64,000 bases of DNA from Petrolisthes cinctipes (lineage: Eukaryota > Arthropoda > Malacostraca > Decapoda > Porcellanidae), in the NCBI GenBank assembly GCA_033782935.1, contig JAWQEG010000627.1, positions 1-64,000 of the forward strand, read 5' to 3'. This document shows positions 39,310 through 49,955 of this stretch, one piece after another. Position numbers and translations under genes: made by a program. The notes below the pieces were generated by a model, which had not been told where the DNA came from, ran no database searches, and worked only from the letters and a program-made list of their open reading frames with translations. How positions within the stretch are numbered: the stretch's first letter is position 1; each line of letters begins with the position of its first letter.

Positions 39310-39894
39310 CAGTAAATCAGAACACTTTAATATGCAGTATTTGTATGTGTGTCTCATCCATTATGAAGTATGCCTGGTCATTAGCATCAAGTTAGGTAAG
39401 GGTTGGTGTCGACCATCTCATATGATGGACCCGTTTCATTTGGAGGAACCAATGATCTCAAAGTTGCTAATAAATTAACAACCCATTAAAACAAAATCCT
39501 TGTTCTGGAATGAAGAACAAGCACTCGTGATGTACTGTAAATGAAAATTTAATTCGAGGACCTTTCACTGATTATATTTGCTACCAAATTCAAGAAGTAG
39601 TGCGGTGATGGAAGAAAGCCTTCCTTTCAGCCCTTTGATGTGTGGCACATTTAATAGACTAACACTAGATGATTTTATCCAGAACTGGTAAGCATCCTAG
39701 GACTGTATCAAGGAATATAATGATATTTCAGAGCCAGATGGCAACAGATATACAGCAATAAAGGGGTGGCAACCTAGGTTTAACCCGAAAGTCCACAGAA
39801 TGGCTCCTTACGCCAAGATTAATTGAAATTACTTTTGTGAGGAGCTGAGAATTTTATGGTCTTGAAAGGGGGAATGCATGACAATGTGGCCCAT

Positions 39895-39900
39895 TTTATT
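39895..39900 (-). terminator. Candidate polyadenylation signal of the RPRD2-like gene
   Basis: AATAAA on the minus strand, about 1.2 kb past the stop codon; I saw no earlier canonical hexamer between it and the stop. Use is inferred. Confidence 0.35.
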
Positions 39901-41099
39901 GATATACCAATTATAAACAGATGATATATCAACACACTGATATCTTGATGATACAGTGGCGGAATACGGACATGCTTTGGCATGCTCAGCTTAGCACGTA
40001 GTAATTACTACTTACATGGGGAAGTATGTTTGCCATGCTTATATTTTGAGGCCAATATATCCTCTTTCCAGGGTCCAGTGAGAATTTTTTTCCCTTTTTC
40101 TATGGGTCTAGAACATACAATTTCCATTTTCAAAATAAAAACTAAATGCAGGAGGTGCCTGGAACCAGCAAAATCACAAGTTGGTTAGACTGGCAACACT
40201 TTGGGTTAAGGGTTTGCTAAAGCAGAACAACAACTTCACCTCATTTGGCAAGGTTCTACAGAAGGCTTGTCTATCTAGCCCTTCATAAAATATAATTACA
40301 TTGATAAGCGACTTAGATAAAGTTAAATAGCAGTAATTTTACCAGTACTGTATATAAAAGTATTAAATTTGCAAATATTTATGGGTAACTCCATGTAATA
40401 ACCCCATCACTATAATTCAAAAGGGAATGAGTTAATTAAACCCTGCTTCCAAGAAACAAAATTATAATGTTGCAAACTCCTTCCCTTACCTTCCATGATG
40501 AATGTATAATATTCATACTTGGACAATCCCTTTCAATTTTCAGAATAGAAATATTATATATAATACAACAGTAAAGTACTGTATAGACATATCTCAGGTA
40601 TGTGTATATTACATCACTGACATCAATATATTAAGTATTACTGTATTCTATTCATAGACAGATCTTCAGTATTAAGGTTTATATAAAAACTACCACATTA
40701 ATATGGAACAAAGTTGCAGACTACATACCGGCACCTACAAATTTTATCCCTGGTAATAAAAAAACACTCTGAAAAAGGAAGATCAAATTAACAGGGCAAT
40801 GAAGAATATTTGTACCATCTACTATGAAACCTCATTTACCCAAGCAAAATTCAGATCAAAGGGACCTGACTTTTACTGCTGCTGTATACAGTAATCACTT
40901 CAAACAATTTTAACTTTCATTAAGCCACATTAACCACTAAATAGAATTTACAAAGTTCAAGTGGTTCTGTAGTGCTCATGCATGTATTGAATGAACTATA
41001 CCCACTGGTTTTCCATCAGAACTATCCCATTTTATACATCTTCTCCCACCCTGCCCTAAGTCAACATGCACAAGGATTTCACGGCTATAATCCCTCCTT

Positions 41100-42974
41100 T
41101 TACCACCAATTTCTCCCTCCCCTCCCACCCCCCCACCTTCCTCCACCACGGCCCCCTCTACCATAAGGCCTCCCAGACGAACCGTGTCGTGGACCATCGT
41201 GATAGCCACCACCCCGACCACCACGTGGGGAGAAGAACCCTGGCCCCACACCAAAACTCCAGTTCTTTTGGTGTTGTGACCCACCATAGTAACTCCCATT
41301 TCCCTGATGAGGAGTGAAATTGCCTCCCCCTCGGCTACTGTTGAAATTCTTACCACGCGCTTTCTGTTGGTGAAATTCTCGATCCATACTTTTGATGATT
41401 TCTATGACATTACTCTCACTACCTGTACTGTCCTTGCTACTTGTACTGGGATCCTCTTTTGAGTTCCTCTCTTCTCTTTCTCCAGATTTGGGCTTACCAA
41501 CATCTTTATTATCTTCCCCACTCTCTGCTACAGCTTTTTTGAAGTCATCATACCATTTTCTTCCTTTCCCCGCATCTCCCTCTTTCTTACCACTAGCACC
41601 ACTATCTTTGGACATTTTATTAGGCTTCGAGGATGACTCACAAGTGCTACCCTCTGAGTCAATTGATTTCCTCTTCTCTGCTTTTTTACCTTCTGTTACT
41701 TTTGCAGCGGTAGAAACTGGGGTCTCCTTATCAACTTCACTTACCTTTCCTACAGTACTATTGGGATCCTTTGGTTTCACTACACTGATACCACTTTTAC
41801 TTGCTCTTCCTCCTATAACACTAATAGGCAGAATTGATGAATTGGTATTATCACTTGCACTGGACTTTTTTACACTGGTCTTCTCCTGGGCTTGTGAAGA
41901 CTTATTCGATTCTTTTCTCTTAGGGGTCTCTTTCGCATTTTTAGATTTACCTCCTTTCTTGTTGTTCACAGCTTCTTTCGCAGACTCATCACTTATATCC
42001 ATGTCATCCTCTGAAGCACTAATGTCCATGTCAGATCCAGAGTCATCCTTTGACTGTTTTTGTGAAGACTTCTTTACACGCAAATCCATGTCATCCTTAC
42101 CCGTAAAAAGGGACTGAATTGAGGGAATCTTTTCTCCCTTACCCTGTGCTGCATGATCTGACAAGAAACTGTAGTCATAGCAACGATAATCACTGTCCCT
42201 GTCCCTGGGCTGGATACTCACTAAATTGGTTCTATGATCACTATCTTCTCCCTCGGATACTAACTCCCGTAGGTTGCTTCGTGATGTACAAAAAGCTGGT
42301 GGTAAGGGAGGAGGGGGCAGGGCACCAGAGAAGCCCTTTTCAAATGTAGGTGGAGAGGAAGGTGTGTCCAAAGCCTCCAGTTCCTCCTTTCCTGGAGGTT
42401 CACCCCAGTTGCGATCATCTGAGTCATCAGGAACATCCCCAGCGTTGCTGTACTGTTCAAAGTCTGACCAACCCCCCTGGTTGTAGCTCCTGTTCAAATC
42501 ATAGTCTGGGCCAGTTCCATCCACACCATCAATACAAATTTCTGGGGGAGGGGGAGGGGGAGGTGGAGGTGGAATCCACATAGATGGTGAAACACTGTAT
42601 GGTGGGTAAGGGGGCTGCTCAGTTGTTGGAGTGGGAGGAAACAAAGGTTTTGGTGATGTCTCTAAAGGTGTTGGATAATACTGTGGTTTATTGGAATAAG
42701 GAGATGAGGTGGTGACAGGGATGTAGGGGGCTGGAGATTCAGTGGTAGGTGTATTGTTAGAAGGTAATGGTCCTGATATGCAAAGAGGAGGAGGGCGAGA
42801 GAGGTCTGGTATTGATGTATCAGGAATGGAAGTGGTGACAGACTTGGTAGTGCTGTATGAGGGAACAGAAGATGTTGTGATGCTAATTGAGCTCCCAGAA
42901 GTGGTGGCCTTGTTGCTCTGGTAAGCCTTCCCAAACGTGTCCAAGAGTTCAGCGGCACTCATGGGTTTCAACTC
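41100..42974 (-). CDS. RPRD2: RPRD2-like exon 8 (terminal coding exon)
   Basis: Starts in phase 0 with ELKPMSAAELLDTFGKAYQ after acceptor TTCCAG and ends at TAA (41100-41102). It encodes residues 494-1117: Ser/Thr/Pro-rich sequence, a run of ten Pro, an acidic block with SDMDISASEDDMDIS, Lys/Ser-rich low complexity, and an RGG/RGR-rich tail ending GGRNWW. It is all predicted disordered. Plus-strand frames opposite it are shadows. Confidence 0.9.
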   Translation of the reverse strand, partial: ELKPMSAAELLDTFGKAYQSNKATTSGSSISITTSSVPSYSTTKSVTTSIPDTSIPDLSRPPPLCISGPLPSNNTPTTESPAPYIPVTTSSPYSNKPQYYPTPLETSPKPLFPPTPTTEQPPYPPYSVSPSMWIPPPPPPPPPPEICIDGVDGTGPDYDLNRSYNQGGWSDFEQYSNAGDVPDDSDDRNWGEPPGKEELEALDTPSSPPTFEKGFSGALPPPPLPPAFCTSRSNLRELVSEGEDSDHRTNLVSIQPRDRDSDYRCYDYSFLSDHAAQGKGEKIPSIQSLFTGKDDMDLRVKKSSQKQSKDDSGSDMDISASEDDMDISDESAKEAVNNKKGGKSKNAKETPKRKESNKSSQAQEKTSVKKSSASDNTNSSILPISVIGGRASKSGISVVKPKDPNSTVGKVSEVDKETPVSTAAKVTEGKKAEKRKSIDSEGSTCESSSKPNKMSKDSGASGKKEGDAGKGRKWYDDFKKAVAESGEDNKDVGKPKSGEREERNSKEDPSTSSKDSTGSESNVIEIIKSMDREFHQQKARGKNFNSSRGGGNFTPHQGNGSYYGGSQHQKNWSFGVGPGFFSPRGGRGGGYHDGPRHGSSGRPYGRGGRGGGRWGGGRGGRNWW

Positions 42975-45900
42975 CTGGAATTATTTAAACTTATTAATAA
43001 TGGAGTGAGACAAGGACAAGAATGTGTGGTCACCATGGTTGTTCAATGTGTACATGGATGGAATGATGATAGAAGCAAGGCAATATTATTGGAAAAAGGA
43101 TTGGAAATGATGCAGTATAGAGTTGGCAGAGGTGGTGCTACTGGATAGTAGTGAAAGGGATCTAGAAATATTAGTGGCAAGTTTTTCAGAGGTGAATGAA
43201 TGCCACTGCTTAAAAGTAAATGTGGGTGAGAGCAAGGTGATGATAATGGAGAGGGAGTTGGAGTCATTGTATTCTGTGCAAGTGGATGATGGGAATATCA
43301 AAGTGATTGAAATATTTATGTACTATACCTTGGAGTAATACTGGATAAGAAAGGAAAGCATGTTCTTAAAAGAAATCGCACATATGCCTACCTTGGGCAT
43401 CTGAATTGGAGTGTCATAGGAAGTGGAGTATTCATGTTCTCTGGATTTGTGGTAGTCCCGGTCAGAGGAAACACGATCTCGGTCCCTGCTGCTCCTGTAG
43501 GTATCCATTCCACTCTCACGTGAGTCTCGGGAGTCGCGAGAGCTTCTAGATCCCCGGTGTTCTCGGATTGAAGCAGCATAGTCCCGGGATTCAGCCCGGG
43601 TGTCAGATCGGGTTTCGTTCCGGGGCTCAGATCGAACTTCAACAGGGGTATCAACTTCCCATGAGCTCCGGACTTCTGTCACATCTTCAATAGATTGGGA
43701 TTCCCAGTCATTGTGACACTTGTATCGATCACTTACATCTTTTATTTCCCATGAGTCTGAACTACTTCTGGGAGACCGGACATCTCTGATTTCATGATAG
43801 GATGATTTCCCTTTCTTTGAAGATGGTTCACCTTCCCTAAAAGCAGCCAGACGACTCTCCAGGTCATTACCTCCATCTCTAGTTAAAGCCTCTTTCGCAA
43901 AATCAGCTAATTTGGAAGAGTTCATGAAAGAGCCAAAACCTGAAATATAAAAAAAATCATTATCAGGTGGTACTTCCACATGCTTTGTTGTATCAATGTG
44001 ACAGGACTTAGAGATTGCCCCCATGAAATCTATAGGTTGATGAGGAGAGCCTAAAGGAATGAAAGCGTGTATGAGATGTTTGTTATGACTGAATATAACA
44101 GGACTGGTCATGGCAGAAGTCAGAACTCAGCAATAAGTTATCCCAGTGGTTGTTGGCCTCTCACAAAGGGGCCAATCCCTAACTATCTATCTATCTATCT
44201 ATCTATCTATAGCTCTGACGCCTCGTTCCCTCCGGGAACTCCCCCCAAGGGGGTGGCCACGGCAGAAGTGTCTCCAGTTCTCCCTGTTCCAACACTCCCT
44301 CCTTACTTGGTCCATCCCTACTCTACCCCTCACGTTTCTCTCCTTTACATACTCTTCCACTCTGTTCTTCCATCTAACCGGAGGTCTACCTCTCACACCA
44401 GGTCCCACAACTTCACTTCCATACACCTTCTTTACAAACTCCACACCTTGCATTCTCTCCACATGTCCAAACCATCTCAATGTATCACGTTTCACTCTCT
44501 CAACCACTCCACACTCAATGCCAATTGCCTTCTCACTCATTCCACATCTCTCATACACACTCTCATTACTTTCTCCATCCCATCTAGTAAGTCCACATGC
44601 TCCTCTCAAGTAACTCATTTCCACAGCACCTATTCTAGACTGATGCGCCCTACTCCATGTCCATGTCTCCGACGCATATGTCAGTGTTGGCAGGATTATA
44701 CTATTTCGTAGTCCCCTTTTCACTTCCATACTCACACTTCTACCCTTCATAATCCTTCCCAGTGATCCTATGACCTTTCTGCTCTCTCCCTAATTTCTCC
44801 TTCCATACTTCCATGTTTACACATAACTGTACCCAGGTACTTAAACTCCTTCACTTCCTCCATCCACTCGCCCCTCAGAGTTATCTCACACTTCGTCCCA
44901 GTTGGTACAGCCACTCTGTAAGGTGTAGCAAAGTCAATCACTTCAGTTTCTGCTCTTTCAAATACCATCACTTTACTTTTATCTACATTCACCTTCAATT
45001 TCCTTCGTTTACACACAGACTGAAATTCGTCCACCACTCTCTGTAAATTCCTTTCATTCTCAGCCATCAGCACAGTGTCATCCGCAAACAAACTTGCCAC
45101 CAGGGACCAATTTGCTTCATTCAGTCTCAACTTCACCCCCAGACCATTCACTTTGGCTTTCACCTCTCTCATACAACCATCCATATATATATTGAACAAC
45201 CATGGTGACATAACACACCCCTGTCTCAGCCCTACACTAATATTAAAACTCTCACTTAGATCACCCTCTACCCGTACACATGCTTTTGCATCTGCATAAA
45301 AAGCCTCAATACCTTTCAGCAAAGGCCCCCCAACACCATAAATTCTCAACACCTCTGTCATAGCTTTCCTATCAACTCTATCGTATGCCTTCTCCAAATC
45401 CATGAAGGCAGCATAAAACTTCTTACCCTTCCCAATATATTTCTCCACTATTGATTTTAATGCAAATATTTGGTCCACACATCCTCTACCCTTTCTGAAC
45501 CCTCCCTGCTCCTCACTAACTTTATTCCCTGTTACTTCAACCAGTCTTTCAGTAAGAACCTTCCCGTAAACCTTCCCCGGTACACTAAGAAGACTTATTC
45601 CCCTATAGCTACCACACTCATCCTTACTGCCCTTCCCCTTATACAAAGGTACAATTATGGCTCTCCTCCAATCCTCTGGCACCTCTCCCTGCCTCCACGC
45701 CAATGTACATATAAGCAACATCCACTCCACCACTACCTCCCCCCCACACTTTAACATTTCAGCAGTTATCCCATCCACCCCCGGTGCCTTTCCCATCTTC
45801 AACTTTCCTATTGCTTTCCTAACCTCTTCCCTTCCTAATTCTCCCTGTACATCCTGTCGTCTACCACCTGCCTCCATCCCCATGCATGTCACCACCGCCT

Positions 45901-48900
45901 CCCCTCCCGTCCCCCCATTCATCAACCGATCAAAATGCCTCTTCCACACTTCTTTCACTTCCTCACTTCTACTCACAGTAACTCCATCCTCTCTCTTCAT
46001 TCTCACACTACCAGACTTTCCTTCTCCTCTTTCTCTTTTCACCTCCTTCCAGAATAATTTCTTGTTCTCTTTAAACTTTTCACTCAGCTTCATACCAAAC
46101 TCCTCATCCACTCTCCTTTTACTCTCACTCACCATCCTTTTCACTTGTCTCTTACACACATTATATTCTCTTTTCCATCTCTCTCTCACTTCTTCCGGCA
46201 CATTCCTCTGTAGTGTTCTCCTATATGCCTTCCTCTTATCCTCTACAGCATCTTTCACTTCTTCTGTCCACCAAGCACTCCCTTTCTTGCCCCTCTTCTG
46301 TGACTTATATCCTACTACCTCTGCTGCTGTCCTTAATACTCTCATCTTAAACGTTTCATACACCGCATTCACTCCCACTCCCTCCCCTATCCCCATCCTT
46401 ACATCCCCCAGCACCTCACCCACCCTCCTCTTATATTCCTCCCTATACTCTTCTACATCTAATTTCCCACTAGCCACCTCCCTCTTATTCCTCACCCCTT
46501 CATCCCTCCTACCATACTCCCACTTAACCCTAACCTTCATCCTCACCAACACCGCAAAATGGTCGGAGCAATGGACCATTCCTCTCACCACTTTTGCGTC
46601 ATACACATCCTTCCTCAACCTTTCATCCACTGCCACATAATCAATCAAACTCTTTTGTTCTCCTCTCTCATCCCTTCTCTTCCATGTATACTGGTGGATC
46701 ATCTTGTGCTGAAAGAAGGTGTTAGCCAAGAACAACCCCCTCTCAGCACAGATGTCCACCAGATATTCACCATTCTCATTTGTTCCTTCCACACCCCATT
46801 TACCAACAATACTTCCTACTCTCTCATTTCCTACTTTCCCATTCATATCACCCATCATTACAATCTTCCTCCCACTCTCAAACTTCCTCAAACACCCATT
46901 CAACTTCTCCCAGAAATCTCTCATTTTTTCTCTCCCCGCCTTATTCCTCTCATTCACAGGTGCATACGCACACACCCATGCATACTTAACCAAACCAATC
47001 TTTCCTGTCACCCATGCCACTCTCGTCCCACACCATCCATGTCCATCTACTCTCTTTCATACCCTTGGTGCTACCAGCACTGCACACCCCTCCCTCCCTC
47101 TTCCTTTACACTTCTCACTCATTCCTGTCCACACTACACCTCCCTCCATTCCCTCCCACATCACACTCTCTCCTCCAGCCTCACACTCCTCCACTCCCCA
47201 TCCTTTCAAGTGTGTCTCAGTCACTCCCATCACATCTACTCCTCCATTCTTAAAGCATTCAACTATTTCTCGCCTCTTCGTCTTTTCAACCATTCCATTC
47301 ACATTCACTGCTACCACTCTCATGCACCCCCCCTTCCCCCACAGGGAAACCCGGAGACCCCCCCCCCCCGCCTGCAGCCATATCTGTCCACTCCCCCACT
47401 GGGGGGCCGCTGATGGCTGGCAAGGCCAATGCAGCGCTCATTCCCGGAGGGACACGGGCCGTCAGCATTAAAAAAAAGGGTCACACTGGTTAAAAAGATG
47501 TTAAAAGGATGTTAAAAAAATGTTAAAAACTAAAAAGATATATACAATTACTAAAACCTATATGTGGGGGAAGCTAAAATCCAATCCCCCACACCGCCTC
47601 CCCCTTTAGCTTCACCTCCTGCTTTATAAAAAATGGTAAAAAAAGGAGGTGTTACCCGAGGTTGCCACGTGGAGGCAGGGTAAGGCTTACCTACCCTTCC
47701 TCGAGGTGAATCTTTTCCCAATACCAACGGATTTAGCTTTCCGCAGCAGCATCCACCTCAACCTCATTGGTTACGATATTGCCACTGCGCAAAGCCAATC
47801 CCTAACTGCTCCAGGAAAACTGGATGGTAGGGAAGACTGTATTTACCACCAGTGAGAGTTTTGTGTAGTGTTGTGACTTGATGTAGGTATACATGAGTCA
47901 AGATACAGCTCTCCAACACTATGGCAGTAGCAACTCTGTGGGTGGGACTATCTACCTAGACCAGCTATTTAGACAGTACATGGGAATTCATAAAGTTACT
48001 TTTAGTAAAAGTAATAAAGCTAACAAAAATTTAATATCTGAAAAAGACTTATGGACTTACCTGATGTGCCTGCATCAGGAAGGCTGAGATCTTCATCTTC
48101 ACTGTTCTCTGGTGAAGGAGCATCAACAGTTGGGGACGGAACTGGACTGGGCTCAGGCAGCATTTTCATTTTTTCTTCCAGTTTACTTTTCAAGGTTTTT
48201 ACTCTGTTCCCAAAGTTCTTGTATGCCTGTTCACAAAGTAAATGCATAAAAAAAATTGATATTCAGTTATTTTGTACTACCACTTGAAATTTTGAAATTT
48301 ATGTGAGGATGATTAGCTCCACCCCCTTGATTCCCATGAAAAGTGGAGTTGGCTGAAAATCTACTGGTCAGTAACTAAATATGGCAGAAATTATAATAGC
48401 TGTGTGCAGAGCAATATTGTAGTTTATAAGGCATGAGTCTGGCTGCTGTATTTCAGCTAGACTATGGGTGCTGAAAGAACATTTTAAGTGTGCAGCATGC
48501 ATTAGTACTGTATATATGCACTAAATAATGCAAGGCTGAAAATCGTCTGGTATGAGATGAGCTGCAAAACTGGTTGGATGATATTCCTAATGAGTGATTA
48601 CACTCTTTTATCTCACTGAAGATGTACCATCTTACATCAAATGTCTTATCTGGAAAATTATATTTTTTCTTAGACTAAAAATTATCCAAATTTATAAGAT
48701 CAACAACTCGACTATCTTCATGCATGATACTGACTTGACAGGTTTGAGTTTTGCACTCTTCTTAATCTAATATAATTTGTACAGCCTAACTAAAAATATC
48801 ACTTACATTGGCCACCAACTTTGCCTCTCCTCGCTGTGTTTCATAGAATATCTCAGCCTGTTCGAGAAGAGTGACCAGCTGAGTCCTTTCCTCCACCTCC

Positions 48901-49922
48901 TTCTGCACTGAAGCCATGTAGCACTCTAGAGCAATCACTGCTTCCTCAAACTCCTCCATACGCTCCCGACTTGTTCCTCGCTCTATTAGGAAAAAATGAG
49001 AATGCATAACCAGCATTTTTTTTTTTTATGGTATTCACTGCCAGCTTTGTAAAAGTTATTGCAACTAGGTATAGCTTCTCTCCCATATCAGCCAGTCAGA
49101 GGCAAGGTAATACTTTCAGTATTTTTCCATAAGTTACTGAAAAGGACTACTGTTCAGCCACAGATATTAGTTTTGACTTTCATCTTCCCATTCAACGATT
49201 GCATAATACAACATAAGATTTTCATACGAGTGAGGAATAATATACCGATATGTAAACTGTTGGTACTACATGTACTTAAATATGAATGCAGGTAGGAATC
49301 TGGAAGTACCTGTGCAATTCTATGACATAATAACCACTAAAAGCTATACACTGATAATTAAAGCATGTTAAAATACTTTGCCTCCAATAAGGATGTGTCG
49401 GACAGAAATGAGACATTCCAATCTTTAAAGTGACTAATACAAAGTATACTGTCAGGTTATCTGTAGTTCAGAGTACAGTACTCTAACTCAGGGTTCTTCA
49501 AACTACGGGTCCCAACCCATTACTGGGTCGCCAATTCCTCCAAACTGGGTCGTAGGTTCACAAAAATAAATACATGAACAAAATAAAATGATAAAATAAA
49601 TATGAAGTTCATACATGAATCAACCTAACATATTTTTACACTCAAATATTCATATATTCAAGTATCAATAAAACAAAATCATTGCATATATATATATAAT
49701 TACTAACATTACATGTTTATAATTCTGGTTAGAATGCCTTTTTATCATAATTATTGTGTTTCAGTTTTAGGCCTTGTATTTTTTTACTTTGATAACTCTG
49801 GTCATTTGTAAAAGATTTTTCTTTATGGGTCACGAGAATGATGTCTTAGTAAAAACTGGAACTGGGTCACGACTGAAAAAGTTTGAAGAACCCTGCTCTA
49901 ACTGGACACATCCTATATTGTT

Positions 49923-49955
<33 letters not shown>

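Larger units (their letters stand above)
35262..39894. other. Gene-free AT-rich stretch
   Basis: Contains the AAT array and one weak family-A copy; otherwise no supportable feature. It lies downstream of the RPRD2-like gene. Confidence 0.45.
44185..47793 (-). mobile_element. RTE-clade non-LTR retrotransposon, full-length, in intron 6
   Basis: The 3609-bp insertion lies in the same orientation as the host gene, with a perfect 14-bp target duplication at each end. Reading on the minus strand: a 5' leader (about 47470-47793), an APE endonuclease plus reverse transcriptase frame (44199-47323), and a 3' tail of GATA/TAGA tetranucleotides (44185-44211). The single-protein layout, short length and tetranucleotide tail are typical of RTE elements. 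The copy is disabled by one stop codon at 47057-47059 and one frameshift near 44768. The few lesions and the perfect duplication indicate a young insertion. Without it the intron would be about 500 bases. Confidence 0.93.

Noticed and set aside
41392..42117. 241-codon plus-strand frame rich in Leu and Ser
   Set aside because: It is the shadow of RPRD2-like exon 8.
43323..44111. Full 262-codon frame as one exon
   Set aside because: Clear acceptor (TATTTCAG at 43940) and donor (GTAGGC at 43391) limit the coding part to 43392-43939; the rest is intron.
45657..47471. Long plus-strand frames rich in Ser, Pro, Thr and Leu (327, 284 and 250 codons)
   Set aside because: They are antisense shadows of the RTE open reading frame, which has clear reverse transcriptase motifs on the minus strand.
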